Shown: positions 7,491 to 16,279 of the stretch, piece by piece
Layout: each line of letters opens with the position of its first letter
How positions within the stretch are numbered: the stretch's first letter is position 1
DNA from: a virus
IMG/VR virus record: IMGVR_UViG_3300040801_000284
Location: 1 to 49,864 of that record
Length of the DNA stretch: 49,864 nt
Reading direction: 5' to 3' (one strand)
Notes under the pieces: generated by a model
What the model saw: the letters and a program-made list of their open reading frames with translations, nothing else
Databases searched by the model: none
What the model was told of the DNA's origin: nothing
Program-made: the position numbers and the translations under genes

Positions 7491-10400
7491 TTACTCAATG
7501 GGCGGGAAGATTTTATCCCAGTTCTTCACAGCGTAGAGCAAGGTCTCAAGTTGAGCCTCGTTCATGGTAGCGATATCATCTTCGTAACCAAAGTGATCCA
7601 AAGCTTCTTGCAACCTTTCTTCAGTAGAGGAAGCGTAGATATCATGCATAAGCCCGATACGAGAATCCCCCTCGTCAAAGACAGATTCCCTGATCATATC
7701 CTTGACCTGCCTTTTGGCATTTTTAAGGGCGGCGTCCACAAGAGTTTGTCGTTCTTCCAACGTGTACTTGGAAAAGTTAGGATGTTGGTCTAACATCTGC
7801 GAAATACGGAAGTTAGCCACCCTGTCAAACACCTCATCCATACGGTTCTTCATCTCCGGAGGACCTTCAAAACCAAACTCCGGAACAGCCAACCAGTAGG
7901 CCCTACCAACAGAAGCCAAGGCCCGCTCTACGTTGTTGGGTTCCGGAGACCCTCTAGCCCCCATCATGATGCGACCGTAGTCAGGAGGCTTGTCCCCAGC
8001 GGACCGGGTGGGGGTATTCCTTTCCGGAAGATTGGGGGCCTGACCAATAAGCGGGAATTGATCAATGTAGCGCATGGCTTTGTTAAGCAGTTCGTTACCT
8101 TGGCGGCGATCAGGGTTACCTTGCCCACCACGAATCATGGCAGCAATCTCGTTAAGAGGTTCCAAGGGACGAGTAGCCCCAGAAACAACCTTACCCACCA
8201 TGCTACCGGCATTATCGACAAGGGTTGCCCCAGCACCAGCAAAGTCCATACCCAGACCTTGTTGGATCATGTCTTGGACCACCTGAAGACCTTCACCAGC
8301 ACCACGGAACGTCTGGCCAACAAACAGGGCCATAACCTCTGCCTTGAGTTCTTCTGGCACAGCCTTGCCCCAATCCAACTCCAGAACACCAACACCTTGT
8401 GCTTTCGCCTCGTGACGGATGTGACCGAGAATTTGTGCCAAAGCTCTGGCGTGAGAAGTGGGATAATCATAAGTTTCATCAGCAATGGTCGGCCTTTTCT
8501 CGTTAAACCACCCATCACGAATTTGGTTCCAAGACAGCCCCTCTTCAATCTTTACTACCGCCTCGTCGGACATAGCCAATACCACGCCCCAGCCAACCAT
8601 GGCCTTTGCGATAAGGTCGCCCAACTCCTCTTCGGCAGGATCAATAACGCCACCCATCACAGGGACATATTTCTTTGCAGCATGTCTAATTGCATTGATG
8701 CCAGAGAAATCGGAGGCAACAGCAACAGTGGTGTTGAAGAAGCGACCAAAAGGGATGGCGTAGCCAAAGACACTGTTGTTAGAAAGGTTTTCAATTTGCT
8801 TGGCGAACCCGCGAGAAATACTTCTGGCTGGGCCGCCCGTCCAAGTCTTGGAGGCAGTTTCAATACCAACCCTGTTACCCGCTTTCTTCAGGACCATCTG
8901 GAACTTGTCGGTAGCCATCTCTACAGCAGCTTGATCACCAAACTTCTGGAAGAACTCGGTATAGCTCATACCGTAGGCACGGGCAATCTCCCGGTCAACA
9001 GCGGAGACAAAAGAAATCTGCTTGGTAATCTCGTCTTGAAGTTTAACCCCAGTGATGGTTTGAGCAGCGTTCGTGATCTTTTCAAGACCGGAAACAATCT
9101 TGCCGTCTCCCATGTGGAATCTTTCGGCAGCATTGATGATACCCGCATCCCCAGCCAGTTGTTCGGTAAGCTCTTTGTTCGCCTTCTCTGCCGCGAGACT
9201 ACTAAGCAAGTATCTTGCCTCATCAGCCTGTGTGTTTGGGTCAAGGATGTTTACAAAACGGCGACCAGAAGAAAGAATAGTCTCGTAACCCTTGCTGCGA
9301 AGTTCCTTGTTACCAGTCAGAAGCCCCCTTGTCATTTCGGTGGCACCAAGCACAGCATCAGATACACCATTCATGGTATACATTGCAGCCCAGCCTTGGA
9401 TGTTGGCACCCGTAGTACCAAAGTGAGACGTGAGGAGCCTCTTCCAGACAGACTGAGCATACCTGCCAATCTCGGCAGCATGTTTGGCAGCTTCGTCGGT
9501 AGCCTTTGTTCCAGCACCAAGCGCCCCACCCATTTCTTTAGTCTCCAGCAAGGCTCTGGCGGCAACACCATCGGGAGACACCTTCCCCGCAAGCTTGGAG
9601 ATGTCGCTCATGGCCAAGCCGATCATACTGTTCCGAGCCTTGTAAAGAGATGCAACTTGATTGGGGAGGTCTGCGTTCATATTGAAGCCAAGAGAAGAGC
9701 CAGTGGTCTTCTCAAAGGTCGTCACTGCATCTCGGATAACCTTGTCATCCATCCAAGAGATAATATCACCAAACCAGTTGGTAACAATGTCCCCCTCAAA
9801 CCTTCGATGATGAACAAAACCTGCATCATCCAAAGCTTCGGCAAGACCTTTGGTAAACCCACCGCTTCCATCCGGACCACCCCAGACAAGGGTTCTAAAG
9901 AAGTCGTTAGTGTTACGAAGCATGATTTCGTTCATGCCAATTTCTTCAAGCTGATCGGCAGCAATATCCTTGGCCCCCTCCCAACTCTTGATAAAGGGGT
10001 GGTCGTTAAAAGCCTTGAAGGCAGCGCTCACATGCTCCCCGATTACCTTCACGTCTGTCTTCTCCTTGACAGCATTGGTAATGAAGTCCATGTTCTTGCC
10101 CCAAGTGGCCTTCATCACACCTTCATAGTTCTGGACAGCCCTCTTGAGACCGGGCACCTTGTCAGAAAGTTTCTGAAGGGTCTTTTTGGAAATTTTACCG
10201 GTGGCCCCAAGCGCGGGAAGAACAGCAATACCAATACCTGAAAGAGCGGCCTGCCCAATACTGAAGTTTTCTTGGGAGCCTACTTCCATCTTACCGCGTT
10301 GGTAAAGGGTGTCAGCACCAACAGCAGCAATAGCGTCAATAGCACCATATTGGACAGCCTGCTTTCCCAATTCAGCAAAACTTTTCTTGGTAGTGTATTT

Positions 10401-11210
10401 GGCCATCTGCTCAGCAGCTTCCTTGGTCAGAACGTGGGCAGCCTGTTGACCAGCAAGCTTTGTACCAGCTTTCTGAGAAGCCTTGAGGGCAGCAGCCGCA
10501 GCCTTGGCACCACCAGAACTAAACGATCTACCAACCCCAAAACTAATCAGGGTAGTGGGGTCCCAGACAGCACTACGAATGTAATCCCACGTCCCATCAG
10601 CAGCTTCCCAGAAGCCATCTCCACGAGAGTAGATATTACCCATGCTGTCAAAAAGATCATAGCCGTCCTTCAGGACTGCCTTACGTTCATCGTCTGCCTT
10701 CTGAATATAACCAAACTCATTAAGCGTAGTGACGGATTGACCAGCAGCAAAAGACCGCTGGTAGTTCTGCCACATGTCCAAGGTTTCTTCATCAGACAGA
10801 GAGTCAACGTAGTCGGCAGTAGCACCACCACCAAGCCAAGTGGACTTATTCTGAATCCAGTTGCGATCATTGAACCTAGTCCGCAGGTTGGTACGGATGA
10901 CGTTCATCAGGTTCTCGTCACCAAGGATGTCTTCCTCGTTGAGGGCCTTGTCCCCATAAACTTCTTGTATATACCCGCGCACGTTACCAATCTCCAGAGT
11001 AGTCTGGGTAGGTTCAACAAACATGTCGGGAGAAAGAAAAGGGTTAGAGGGTTGGCTAACAGGGGCAACCTCAGGTTCGGGGACTTGAGTGGCTTCTAGG
11101 TCCAACTCCTGCTCCCTCCGAAGGCGCTCTTCTTCTTCCCTCTTACGCTTTTCTTCCTCGTCTTCCTCAAACATGCCGGGAGCAAGGAAGGGGTTGTTAT
11201 TATTATCCAT
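7491..11210 (-). CDS. Large internal virion protein (ejection-type), 1239 aa
   Basis: This is the largest gene and the last of the late operon. The N-terminus holds two copies of N-P-F-L-x-P-x-M-F (near residues 6 and 56) separated by a highly charged E/K/R helix. Near residues 235-345 there is an Ala/Gly-rich region with hydrophobic helices (e.g. I-G-Q-A-A-L-S-G-I-G-I-A-V-L-P) that could contact membrane. The rest is long and helical. Position next to other virion-interior genes and a muralytic protein suggests a podovirus internal-core/ejection protein (T7 gp16-like by role, not by visible homology). It overlaps the upstream gene by 8 nt. Confidence 0.6.
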   Translation of the reverse strand: MDNNNNPFLAPGMFEEDEEEKRKREEEERLRREQELDLEATQVPEPEVAPVSQPSNPFLSPDMFVEPTQTTLEIGNVRGYIQEVYGDKALNEEDILGDENLMNVIRTNLRTRFNDRNWIQNKSTWLGGGATADYVDSLSDEETLDMWQNYQRSFAAGQSVTTLNEFGYIQKADDERKAVLKDGYDLFDSMGNIYSRGDGFWEAADGTWDYIRSAVWDPTTLISFGVGRSFSSGGAKAAAAALKASQKAGTKLAGQQAAHVLTKEAAEQMAKYTTKKSFAELGKQAVQYGAIDAIAAVGADTLYQRGKMEVGSQENFSIGQAALSGIGIAVLPALGATGKISKKTLQKLSDKVPGLKRAVQNYEGVMKATWGKNMDFITNAVKEKTDVKVIGEHVSAAFKAFNDHPFIKSWEGAKDIAADQLEEIGMNEIMLRNTNDFFRTLVWGGPDGSGGFTKGLAEALDDAGFVHHRRFEGDIVTNWFGDIISWMDDKVIRDAVTTFEKTTGSSLGFNMNADLPNQVASLYKARNSMIGLAMSDISKLAGKVSPDGVAARALLETKEMGGALGAGTKATDEAAKHAAEIGRYAQSVWKRLLTSHFGTTGANIQGWAAMYTMNGVSDAVLGATEMTRGLLTGNKELRSKGYETILSSGRRFVNILDPNTQADEARYLLSSLAAEKANKELTEQLAGDAGIINAAERFHMGDGKIVSGLEKITNAAQTITGVKLQDEITKQISFVSAVDREIARAYGMSYTEFFQKFGDQAAVEMATDKFQMVLKKAGNRVGIETASKTWTGGPARSISRGFAKQIENLSNNSVFGYAIPFGRFFNTTVAVASDFSGINAIRHAAKKYVPVMGGVIDPAEEELGDLIAKAMVGWGVVLAMSDEAVVKIEEGLSWNQIRDGWFNEKRPTIADETYDYPTSHARALAQILGHIRHEAKAQGVGVLELDWGKAVPEELKAEVMALFVGQTFRGAGEGLQVVQDMIQQGLGMDFAGAGATLVDNAGSMVGKVVSGATRPLEPLNEIAAMIRGGQGNPDRRQGNELLNKAMRYIDQFPLIGQAPNLPERNTPTRSAGDKPPDYGRIMMGARGSPEPNNVERALASVGRAYWLAVPEFGFEGPPEMKNRMDEVFDRVANFRISQMLDQHPNFSKYTLEERQTLVDAALKNAKRQVKDMIRESVFDEGDSRIGLMHDIYASSTEERLQEALDHFGYEDDIATMNEAQLETLLYAVKNWDKIFPPIE
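7776..7794. promoter_or_regulatory. Palindrome, GTTAG-N9-CTAAC variant, in the late region
   Basis: A 19-bp copy inside the 3' part of the 1239-aa gene. The sixth bases do not pair, so this copy is weaker and may be chance. Confidence 0.35.
11043..11060. promoter_or_regulatory. Palindrome GTTAG-N8-CTAAC inside virion gene
   Basis: Exact 18-bp copy in the coding sequence for the charged N-terminal region of the 1239-aa virion protein. Confidence 0.5.
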
Positions 11211-12270
11211 TGAGGTATCTTTCTAGTGCTTCGGGTCCAAAAGTGCTTTCGAAGTATTGAACGATTTCCGGGTTATCCTTGTTATCCCGCAGCGTCTGAA
11301 TTGCCTTGGCAGAAGGAACGGGATACACCTTGGTGTCAGGTTGATCATACGTAAGTTCCGGATTCGGATAATCTTCAACATTAGTGGTGGCAGGAGTGTC
11401 AAAATCCTTCCAATCCTCCCGCCTGATCTTGTCAAGAATGTTCCCGTAATAAGCTTGGTCATAGCTATCCGGAACATTGCCCAGCCACCCGGTTATGATT
11501 TCGTAAGCAACTTCACCACCAACACTGCTGACAGCGCCAAAGAAGTTACCCTCCTCCAGACTTTTCAGGGCTTCGTCAAGGCGGCCCATCTCTACTAGAC
11601 CTGCGTCAGTTCCACCTTCAGCGGCAGCATCTTTGGCAACGGCCAAGCGATAACGAAGGGCATCTTCGAAGTCCAACGCAATGAGGTTACGCATCTGTCC
11701 AACTTTTCCGGGGTCGAGATACTCGGGAACAGGTTTAGTAAAGCTGATATCATACTGAGCAGCTTCGGAAGGAGTCATCAACTGCAAAGCTGTTTGACCC
11801 ATGGGCGACAAGTCATCAAGCTTCATACCCGCCATGGCAAGGAAGGGGTCCCACTCAAAAGGACTACTAGTACGTGCAATAACAATCGCCGAGTCCAGAA
11901 ACTCGTTAACCAGTTCAGGGGTAGTCCAGTCAGCCTCGCTCAAACCGAGCACAGCCTTATCAAGCAAGGCTCGACCACCAAGCTCGTTCAGGCTATCCAC
12001 CTTGTCGATAGAGACACCATACTTCTCCATAAGAATTTTGGACAGGTGATCAGCCGAATACCCAGTGGTATCTTTGCTACCACCTCCACCACCTCCGGAA
12101 GAGGAACCACCTGCTCCACCGTTCTCCTGCCAAGTCTTCAGGTAGTTTGGGGCAAGTTGGAGAAGGGTAGCCTCCCGCTTTTGCTTGAGTTCTTCCTCAA
12201 ACATTCTGCGTTTCTCTTGACGATCCATTTCGGCCTGCCAGCCTTTGGCAAACCCACTCCAGAAACCCAT
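11203..12270 (-). CDS. Virion-associated protein, 355 aa
   Basis: The N-terminus is a charged amphipathic helix (G-F-W-S-G-F-A-K-G-W) followed near residues 50-70 by a Gly/Ser-rich linker, then a helical acidic body. It overlaps its neighbours by 8 nt and 1 nt, so it is part of one translational block of interior or tail-tip proteins. No recognisable enzyme motif. Confidence 0.6.
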   Translation of the reverse strand: MGFWSGFAKGWQAEMDRQEKRRMFEEELKQKREATLLQLAPNYLKTWQENGGAGGSSSGGGGGGSKDTTGYSADHLSKILMEKYGVSIDKVDSLNELGGRALLDKAVLGLSEADWTTPELVNEFLDSAIVIARTSSPFEWDPFLAMAGMKLDDLSPMGQTALQLMTPSEAAQYDISFTKPVPEYLDPGKVGQMRNLIALDFEDALRYRLAVAKDAAAEGGTDAGLVEMGRLDEALKSLEEGNFFGAVSSVGGEVAYEIITGWLGNVPDSYDQAYYGNILDKIRREDWKDFDTPATTNVEDYPNPELTYDQPDTKVYPVPSAKAIQTLRDNKDNPEIVQYFESTFGPEALERYLNG

Positions 12271-12827
12271 CAGATATCCTCCCTAGCCATCAAACCCTTT
12301 TGCATGGGCATAGGTGCCTCCATAGAGTCTTCCATTTCCATAGCATCTTCCATAGGGTCTTCCATGCCCTCGGGACCATCGGACATCTCTTCCCGAAGTT
12401 CAGACAAACCCTCTTTAGAAAGTTTACGAAGACGGGCCTTACGCTTAAGACGTTCACGAAGCTTCTTGTCTTCAGCGTCAGCCTCTTTGTCTTCCAGACC
12501 TTCATCATATTCAATGTCCAGATCGTCAGCCACACCCTTGATAGCCTCTGCAATAGCAGGTGCCACGAGAATACCAGCATCAATCGTGTGGATACCCTCC
12601 GATACGCCAGTGCGAACAATACCCTGAACAAGCTTTTGAAGAGGGAGACCCATCTCCAAAGTATCCAGAATACGCTCCATGGTCTTGGCTTCCATAATGC
12701 GATCAAGGTAGAACATCAGTACATCTTCAGGATCGACATACTCCGGGGGACGTTCCCAAGCAAATTGCTTAGGTGCCCTCGTAAGGGATTCACCGGGGAT
12801 TGGGCCATCAAAGGGTTTGTTAAGCAT
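12270..12827 (-). CDS. Structural protein, 185 aa, Met/Glu-rich tail
   Basis: The N-terminus (P-I-P-G-E-S-L-T, then W-E-R-P-P-E-Y-x-D-P) is a signature I associate with small virion proteins encoded near internal-core genes in marine-type podoviruses. The middle is helical. Residues 105-185 are a highly charged, low-complexity segment with repeated M-E-D and K-K/R runs. Function unknown; the role in the virion is inferred from operon position. Confidence 0.6.
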   Translation of the reverse strand: MLNKPFDGPIPGESLTRAPKQFAWERPPEYVDPEDVLMFYLDRIMEAKTMERILDTLEMGLPLQKLVQGIVRTGVSEGIHTIDAGILVAPAIAEAIKGVADDLDIEYDEGLEDKEADAEDKKLRERLKRKARLRKLSKEGLSELREEMSDGPEGMEDPMEDAMEMEDSMEAPMPMQKGLMAREDI

Positions 12828-12838
12828 TGTTATTCTCC

Positions 12839-14203
12839 TTAAGCCATGTGTTTACGCATGTAGTCAGACAGGGTGTTTCCCTTAACTCGCTGACCAGTTC
12901 TCTTGTCGATGTAAGAGTCAGAGGGGTTGTAAGTGCCACCGGAAGTGAGGTGCTTCAGAAGCCCAGTTTGACCACCCAAGTGAGCCACTGCAATCATACC
13001 ATCCATGGTAACCTTGACACCATTGATTGTTTGACCAATATACCTGTCAAGCCCACGTCGCTTGATGAAGTTGCGAATGTCTTGGAAGTGCCACTTCTCC
13101 GCAGCCACCTGTGCGTCAGTATCCCGCAAGAATTGTTCGGGAGTCATGTCAGCAGGGATCGCGCCAGCTTTTTTAGCCTCTTCCAGACGCGCCCTGCTAA
13201 ATTGTACACGGCCAAAGTGCCCCTTGCCACCAGCCCCGTCTGCGTCATTCGTAGCATCCCACCGGTCAGAGCTTTCGTTATGAGCCAGACCCTTGGGACC
13301 ACCAGTATCAGTCATAAGGCTGGCAGTGCGATTAGAGAGTTTAGCCATGTCGGGGATACGCCCGGCACGAGCGTTATTCCAAGCCTCCCACAGCCAATCA
13401 GCAGGTCTTCCAGTGCCACCAGCACCCCACACAGCAGGAGTTCCATAGCCAAGGTGAACGTTCTTAGTTCCCATGTAATCCTTGTGAGCACCCCAACCTT
13501 GAATACCATTCTGGTAGCCACGGTAAAAGATTTCCTTGAAGATGGGTTGGTCTTTGGGGTTACTCCAGTCAAGAATGCGGCCAGTTTTTATGTCCACGAA
13601 GTAGGCATCGGCAGCATAACCGTCGTCATGACGAGTGCTTCCAGTGCGGCGATCCCCGTGACCTTTAGCATCCTGACCACCAGAATAAACTACCATTTGA
13701 ACACCCATCTCTTTCAAGAAGGACATATCCTTGATAAGTTTGTCGCTGACAGGTTTATTTCGAATGGTGTCATCACCATACTGATATTTCAAGTAATCAA
13801 ACTCTTTCACGGTACCTCCATTTTCTATGTGGGCGCTAAAGTCTGCCCTCATGTCTGCTTGACGCTTCTTCTCGATTTCTTCCGGAGTTCTCTGGCCCAA
13901 GGCTTCGCGGTTCTCGGGGGTGTTAGTCTGAGCTTGGAGACCTTTGACAAGCCCATTTAACCAAGACTCATAGCTATCGTCCGAAGTCTCTGCATTCCGG
14001 CTCATGAACCCGGAGGAAAAACCACCAAAGAAGCTTCCTCCGGTATCTTCGTCCTTTTTCTTTTTTCTGTAAGAGGGGGGTTCTACAAGACTAGCTCTCC
14101 GTTGTTCAGCCCCCATAAGGCGTCCACGTTGAGCACTTGCGCGAATCTGATCAGCGAGGCTAGTTTCCTCTTGACCCCCCTTATAGACTCGGGTATAGCT
14201 CAT
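12839..14203 (-). CDS. Virion-associated muralytic protein (M15-like peptidase plus lysozyme-like region)
   Basis: A 454-residue protein. Residues 170-255 show a D-Ala-D-Ala peptidase (VanY/M15-like) pattern: His192 and Asp199 in H-D-D-G-Y-A-A-D, and His250 in N-V-H-L-G-Y-G, the expected zinc ligands. Residues 308-420 resemble a lysozyme/transglycosylase-like fold (N-E-S-S-x-R-W, G-x-x-G-H-F-G-R-V-Q-F, A-E-K-W-H-F). The first 115 residues are basic and disordered-looking. Its place among internal-virion genes suggests it cuts peptidoglycan during DNA entry. No separate endolysin was seen, so it may also serve lysis. Confidence 0.7.
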   Translation of the reverse strand: MSYTRVYKGGQEETSLADQIRASAQRGRLMGAEQRRASLVEPPSYRKKKKDEDTGGSFFGGFSSGFMSRNAETSDDSYESWLNGLVKGLQAQTNTPENREALGQRTPEEIEKKRQADMRADFSAHIENGGTVKEFDYLKYQYGDDTIRNKPVSDKLIKDMSFLKEMGVQMVVYSGGQDAKGHGDRRTGSTRHDDGYAADAYFVDIKTGRILDWSNPKDQPIFKEIFYRGYQNGIQGWGAHKDYMGTKNVHLGYGTPAVWGAGGTGRPADWLWEAWNNARAGRIPDMAKLSNRTASLMTDTGGPKGLAHNESSDRWDATNDADGAGGKGHFGRVQFSRARLEEAKKAGAIPADMTPEQFLRDTDAQVAAEKWHFQDIRNFIKRRGLDRYIGQTINGVKVTMDGMIAVAHLGGQTGLLKHLTSGGTYNPSDSYIDKRTGQRVKGNTLSDYMRKHMA

Positions 14204-16059
14204 TAGAAGAGGCCCCCACCCCCAAAGATACCAGCAGCAATACTACCCACGACAGAGCCAAAGGCAGCACGATCTTCAGAATCCTGTTCCATCCTAGCAA
14301 TTTCCCTAGTCATGTTAGCAGTAATCAGAGATACACGGCGATCTTGCGCATTCTCAGAAGCGGTGAAAGCATAGGACATAAGGTCACGTTCCGTCTGCCA
14401 AAGGTAGTCAAGACCAGCGGCTGTTAGACCGGTGGCTAACTGTGCAGCCTGCATGTTGCTCTCATGCTGCGCTTGGAACTCGGTGAGAGCAATCTGCTGA
14501 CGCCACTGGGCATTGGCCTGTGCAATGATCAGTGAGTTTTGAGCATTGAACTGCTCTCGCTGAGCTTGAAGTTGCGCATTGAACTGGGAGATAGCGTTTT
14601 GTTGAGCAGCGTTAAACTGAGCATTGGCGTTAGCTTCACCAACGTTGAACATGTTAACGCGGTTCGTTTCACCGGCATTAAACATGGATACGCGGTTGGC
14701 CTCAGAGGCATTGAACTGGGCCATAGCGTTACGCTCAGCCGTGTTGAACATCTGAACTTGGTTATACTGCCCGGCATTGAATTGCTCCATAGCATTCCGC
14801 TGAGCAGCGTTGAACATATTGATGGAGTTGATTTGGTCAGCGTTGAAGCGAGAAATAGACTCTTCAAGACCGGCAAAGAACTGGTTCGTCTGGTTGATAG
14901 ACGCAGCGTTGAACTGAAGGGCAGCGTTCTGAGCAGCTTGGTCCGACAGAAGAGCGTTAGCCCTAAGCTGAGTGTTGAAAATAAGAGACTGCTGCTCGTT
15001 GGCCAGATTCTGCAACTGCATCTGAAGATAGTGCTGAGCGTCTTGAGAAGCAATCGGAAGGGCAGCTTCCATGGCAGCTTGAACAACAGCCATACCAGCC
15101 ATGGACGAGGCACCAAGACCCCTCTTCTGCATCATTGCCATGGCTTCTCGCATGGCACCAGAAGCCCACGGCGGAGTACCACCACCCTCAAACTGTTGCA
15201 TCAACTGTTCAAGTTGTCCTTGGACAGTGGCACGAGGGTCAAGCTCAGCAGTGGCAAAATCCCCACCATACATATTGAGCATATCATTCATGGCACCGGA
15301 AACTTGAGCAGCATCGTAAGTCTCGGCGGGAACATAGTCGGGGACAGAAGCTTGGGCAGCAGGAGCAGCAGTCGTCACTTGTCCAGCTTGATAGCCAGCT
15401 TGTGAAGCAGAGCCAGCTTGGGTAAGACCGGCAGTGGCGACCCCACCCACTTGGGACAATCCAGCGGTGGATACACCAGCCTGCGGAGCAGCACCAGCTT
15501 GTCCGGTCCCCGCAGCAATGAGACCGTTGTTGACACCGTCTGCGCTAAAGGTGGGGGCAGTAGCTTGAGTAACAAGAGAGGAGGGGTTTGTAATCGTCTG
15601 ACCCAAAGCCTCTCCGGACGAAGGCACTACACCCACGTTAAAGTTCTGCTGAGCCACAGCAAGATTACGCTCGGCATCCGCAAGACGTTGTTGGCGAGTG
15701 CTACTGTTAGGAGCCTCAGACAACTGTTGTAGACGAAGAGCATACAATGCTTGAGCATCGTTAAGCTGATCAGTCAACGCCTGCGGAGACACAGACGCCT
15801 GCGTACTCGTACTCATCGAACTGAGAGGAGTAAACGTTGGTGCTGTAGTCGTGGGATTACTGGTCGTGGGTGTTGACACATTAGTCGGAGACGACACGTT
15901 AGACGTATTCAAAGAGTTTAGCTGAGATTGGAGGTCTGCAATAGTAGACTCGTACTGGGGAAGAATCGTAGACCTCTGCCCAGCATTCATCCAGCCAGAG
16001 TTATCAATATAACTCTGATACTGATCAATTTGTGCCTGTAGTTCTGCTGCGGTAGGCAT
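14203..16059 (-). CDS. Virion protein with hendecad (11-residue) coiled-coil repeats, 618 aa
   Basis: The N-terminal third is Gln/Ser/Thr-rich and probably disordered. The middle contains repeated A-G-x-x-Q-A-G units. Roughly residues 385-510 form about ten tandem 11-residue units of the form F-N-A-x-x-x-N-x-x-x-M/Q, a hendecad pattern expected to make a long, slightly right-handed coiled coil. The C-terminal 25 residues are Gly/Ala-rich and hydrophobic (S-I-A-A-G-I-F-G-G-G-G), possibly membrane-active. It shares 1 nt with the downstream gene. An internal-core or ejection role is likely. Confidence 0.65.
   Translation of the reverse strand: MPTAAELQAQIDQYQSYIDNSGWMNAGQRSTILPQYESTIADLQSQLNSLNTSNVSSPTNVSTPTTSNPTTTAPTFTPLSSMSTSTQASVSPQALTDQLNDAQALYALRLQQLSEAPNSSTRQQRLADAERNLAVAQQNFNVGVVPSSGEALGQTITNPSSLVTQATAPTFSADGVNNGLIAAGTGQAGAAPQAGVSTAGLSQVGGVATAGLTQAGSASQAGYQAGQVTTAAPAAQASVPDYVPAETYDAAQVSGAMNDMLNMYGGDFATAELDPRATVQGQLEQLMQQFEGGGTPPWASGAMREAMAMMQKRGLGASSMAGMAVVQAAMEAALPIASQDAQHYLQMQLQNLANEQQSLIFNTQLRANALLSDQAAQNAALQFNAASINQTNQFFAGLEESISRFNADQINSINMFNAAQRNAMEQFNAGQYNQVQMFNTAERNAMAQFNASEANRVSMFNAGETNRVNMFNVGEANANAQFNAAQQNAISQFNAQLQAQREQFNAQNSLIIAQANAQWRQQIALTEFQAQHESNMQAAQLATGLTAAGLDYLWQTERDLMSYAFTASENAQDRRVSLITANMTREIARMEQDSEDRAAFGSVVGSIAAGIFGGGGLF
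14423..14440. promoter_or_regulatory. Palindrome GTTAG-N8-CTAAC inside virion gene
   Basis: Exact 18-bp copy in the 3' quarter of the hendecad-repeat gene. Confidence 0.5.
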
Positions 16060-16069
16060 CTAACTCTCC

Positions 16070-16279
16070 TTAGGTGATGTCAATGTCAACGTTGACATTC
16101 CGACGCTTGTAGTTTTGGTAAATAGCACGAATCTGGTTCTCTACCCTTTTCTTGAACTTAGCCCGAATTTCTGCTGGAGTCATGGGGTCACCATCACCAA
16201 GCTCATACTCCAGTGCCTCAAGAATTTCTGCCACATGTTCGTCCGGAATAGTGATCGGAATACTAAAGTCAGCCATCAA
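16070..16279 (-). CDS. Small hypothetical protein, 69 aa
   Basis: Contains a short beta-like N-terminus, an acidic helix, M-T-P-A-E-I-R-A-K-F-K-K-R-V and an alternating V-N-V-D-I-D-I tail. It overlaps the fibre gene upstream by 11 nt and probably serves tail or virion assembly. No family recognised. Confidence 0.6.
   Translation of the reverse strand: MMADFSIPITIPDEHVAEILEALEYELGDGDPMTPAEIRAKFKKRVENQIRAIYQNYKRRNVNVDIDIT

Noticed and set aside
8058-10241. Long plus-strand frame (727 aa) opposite the virion gene
   Set aside because: Antisense shadow of the 1239-aa gene; composition is unnatural (His/Ser/Thr-rich) and there is no ribosome site or neighbouring plus-strand gene.
14539-15405. Plus-strand 288-aa frame opposite the hendecad gene
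   Set aside because: Mirror of the repeat; periodic Ser/Val/Glu pattern comes from the reverse complement of the 11-residue repeat.
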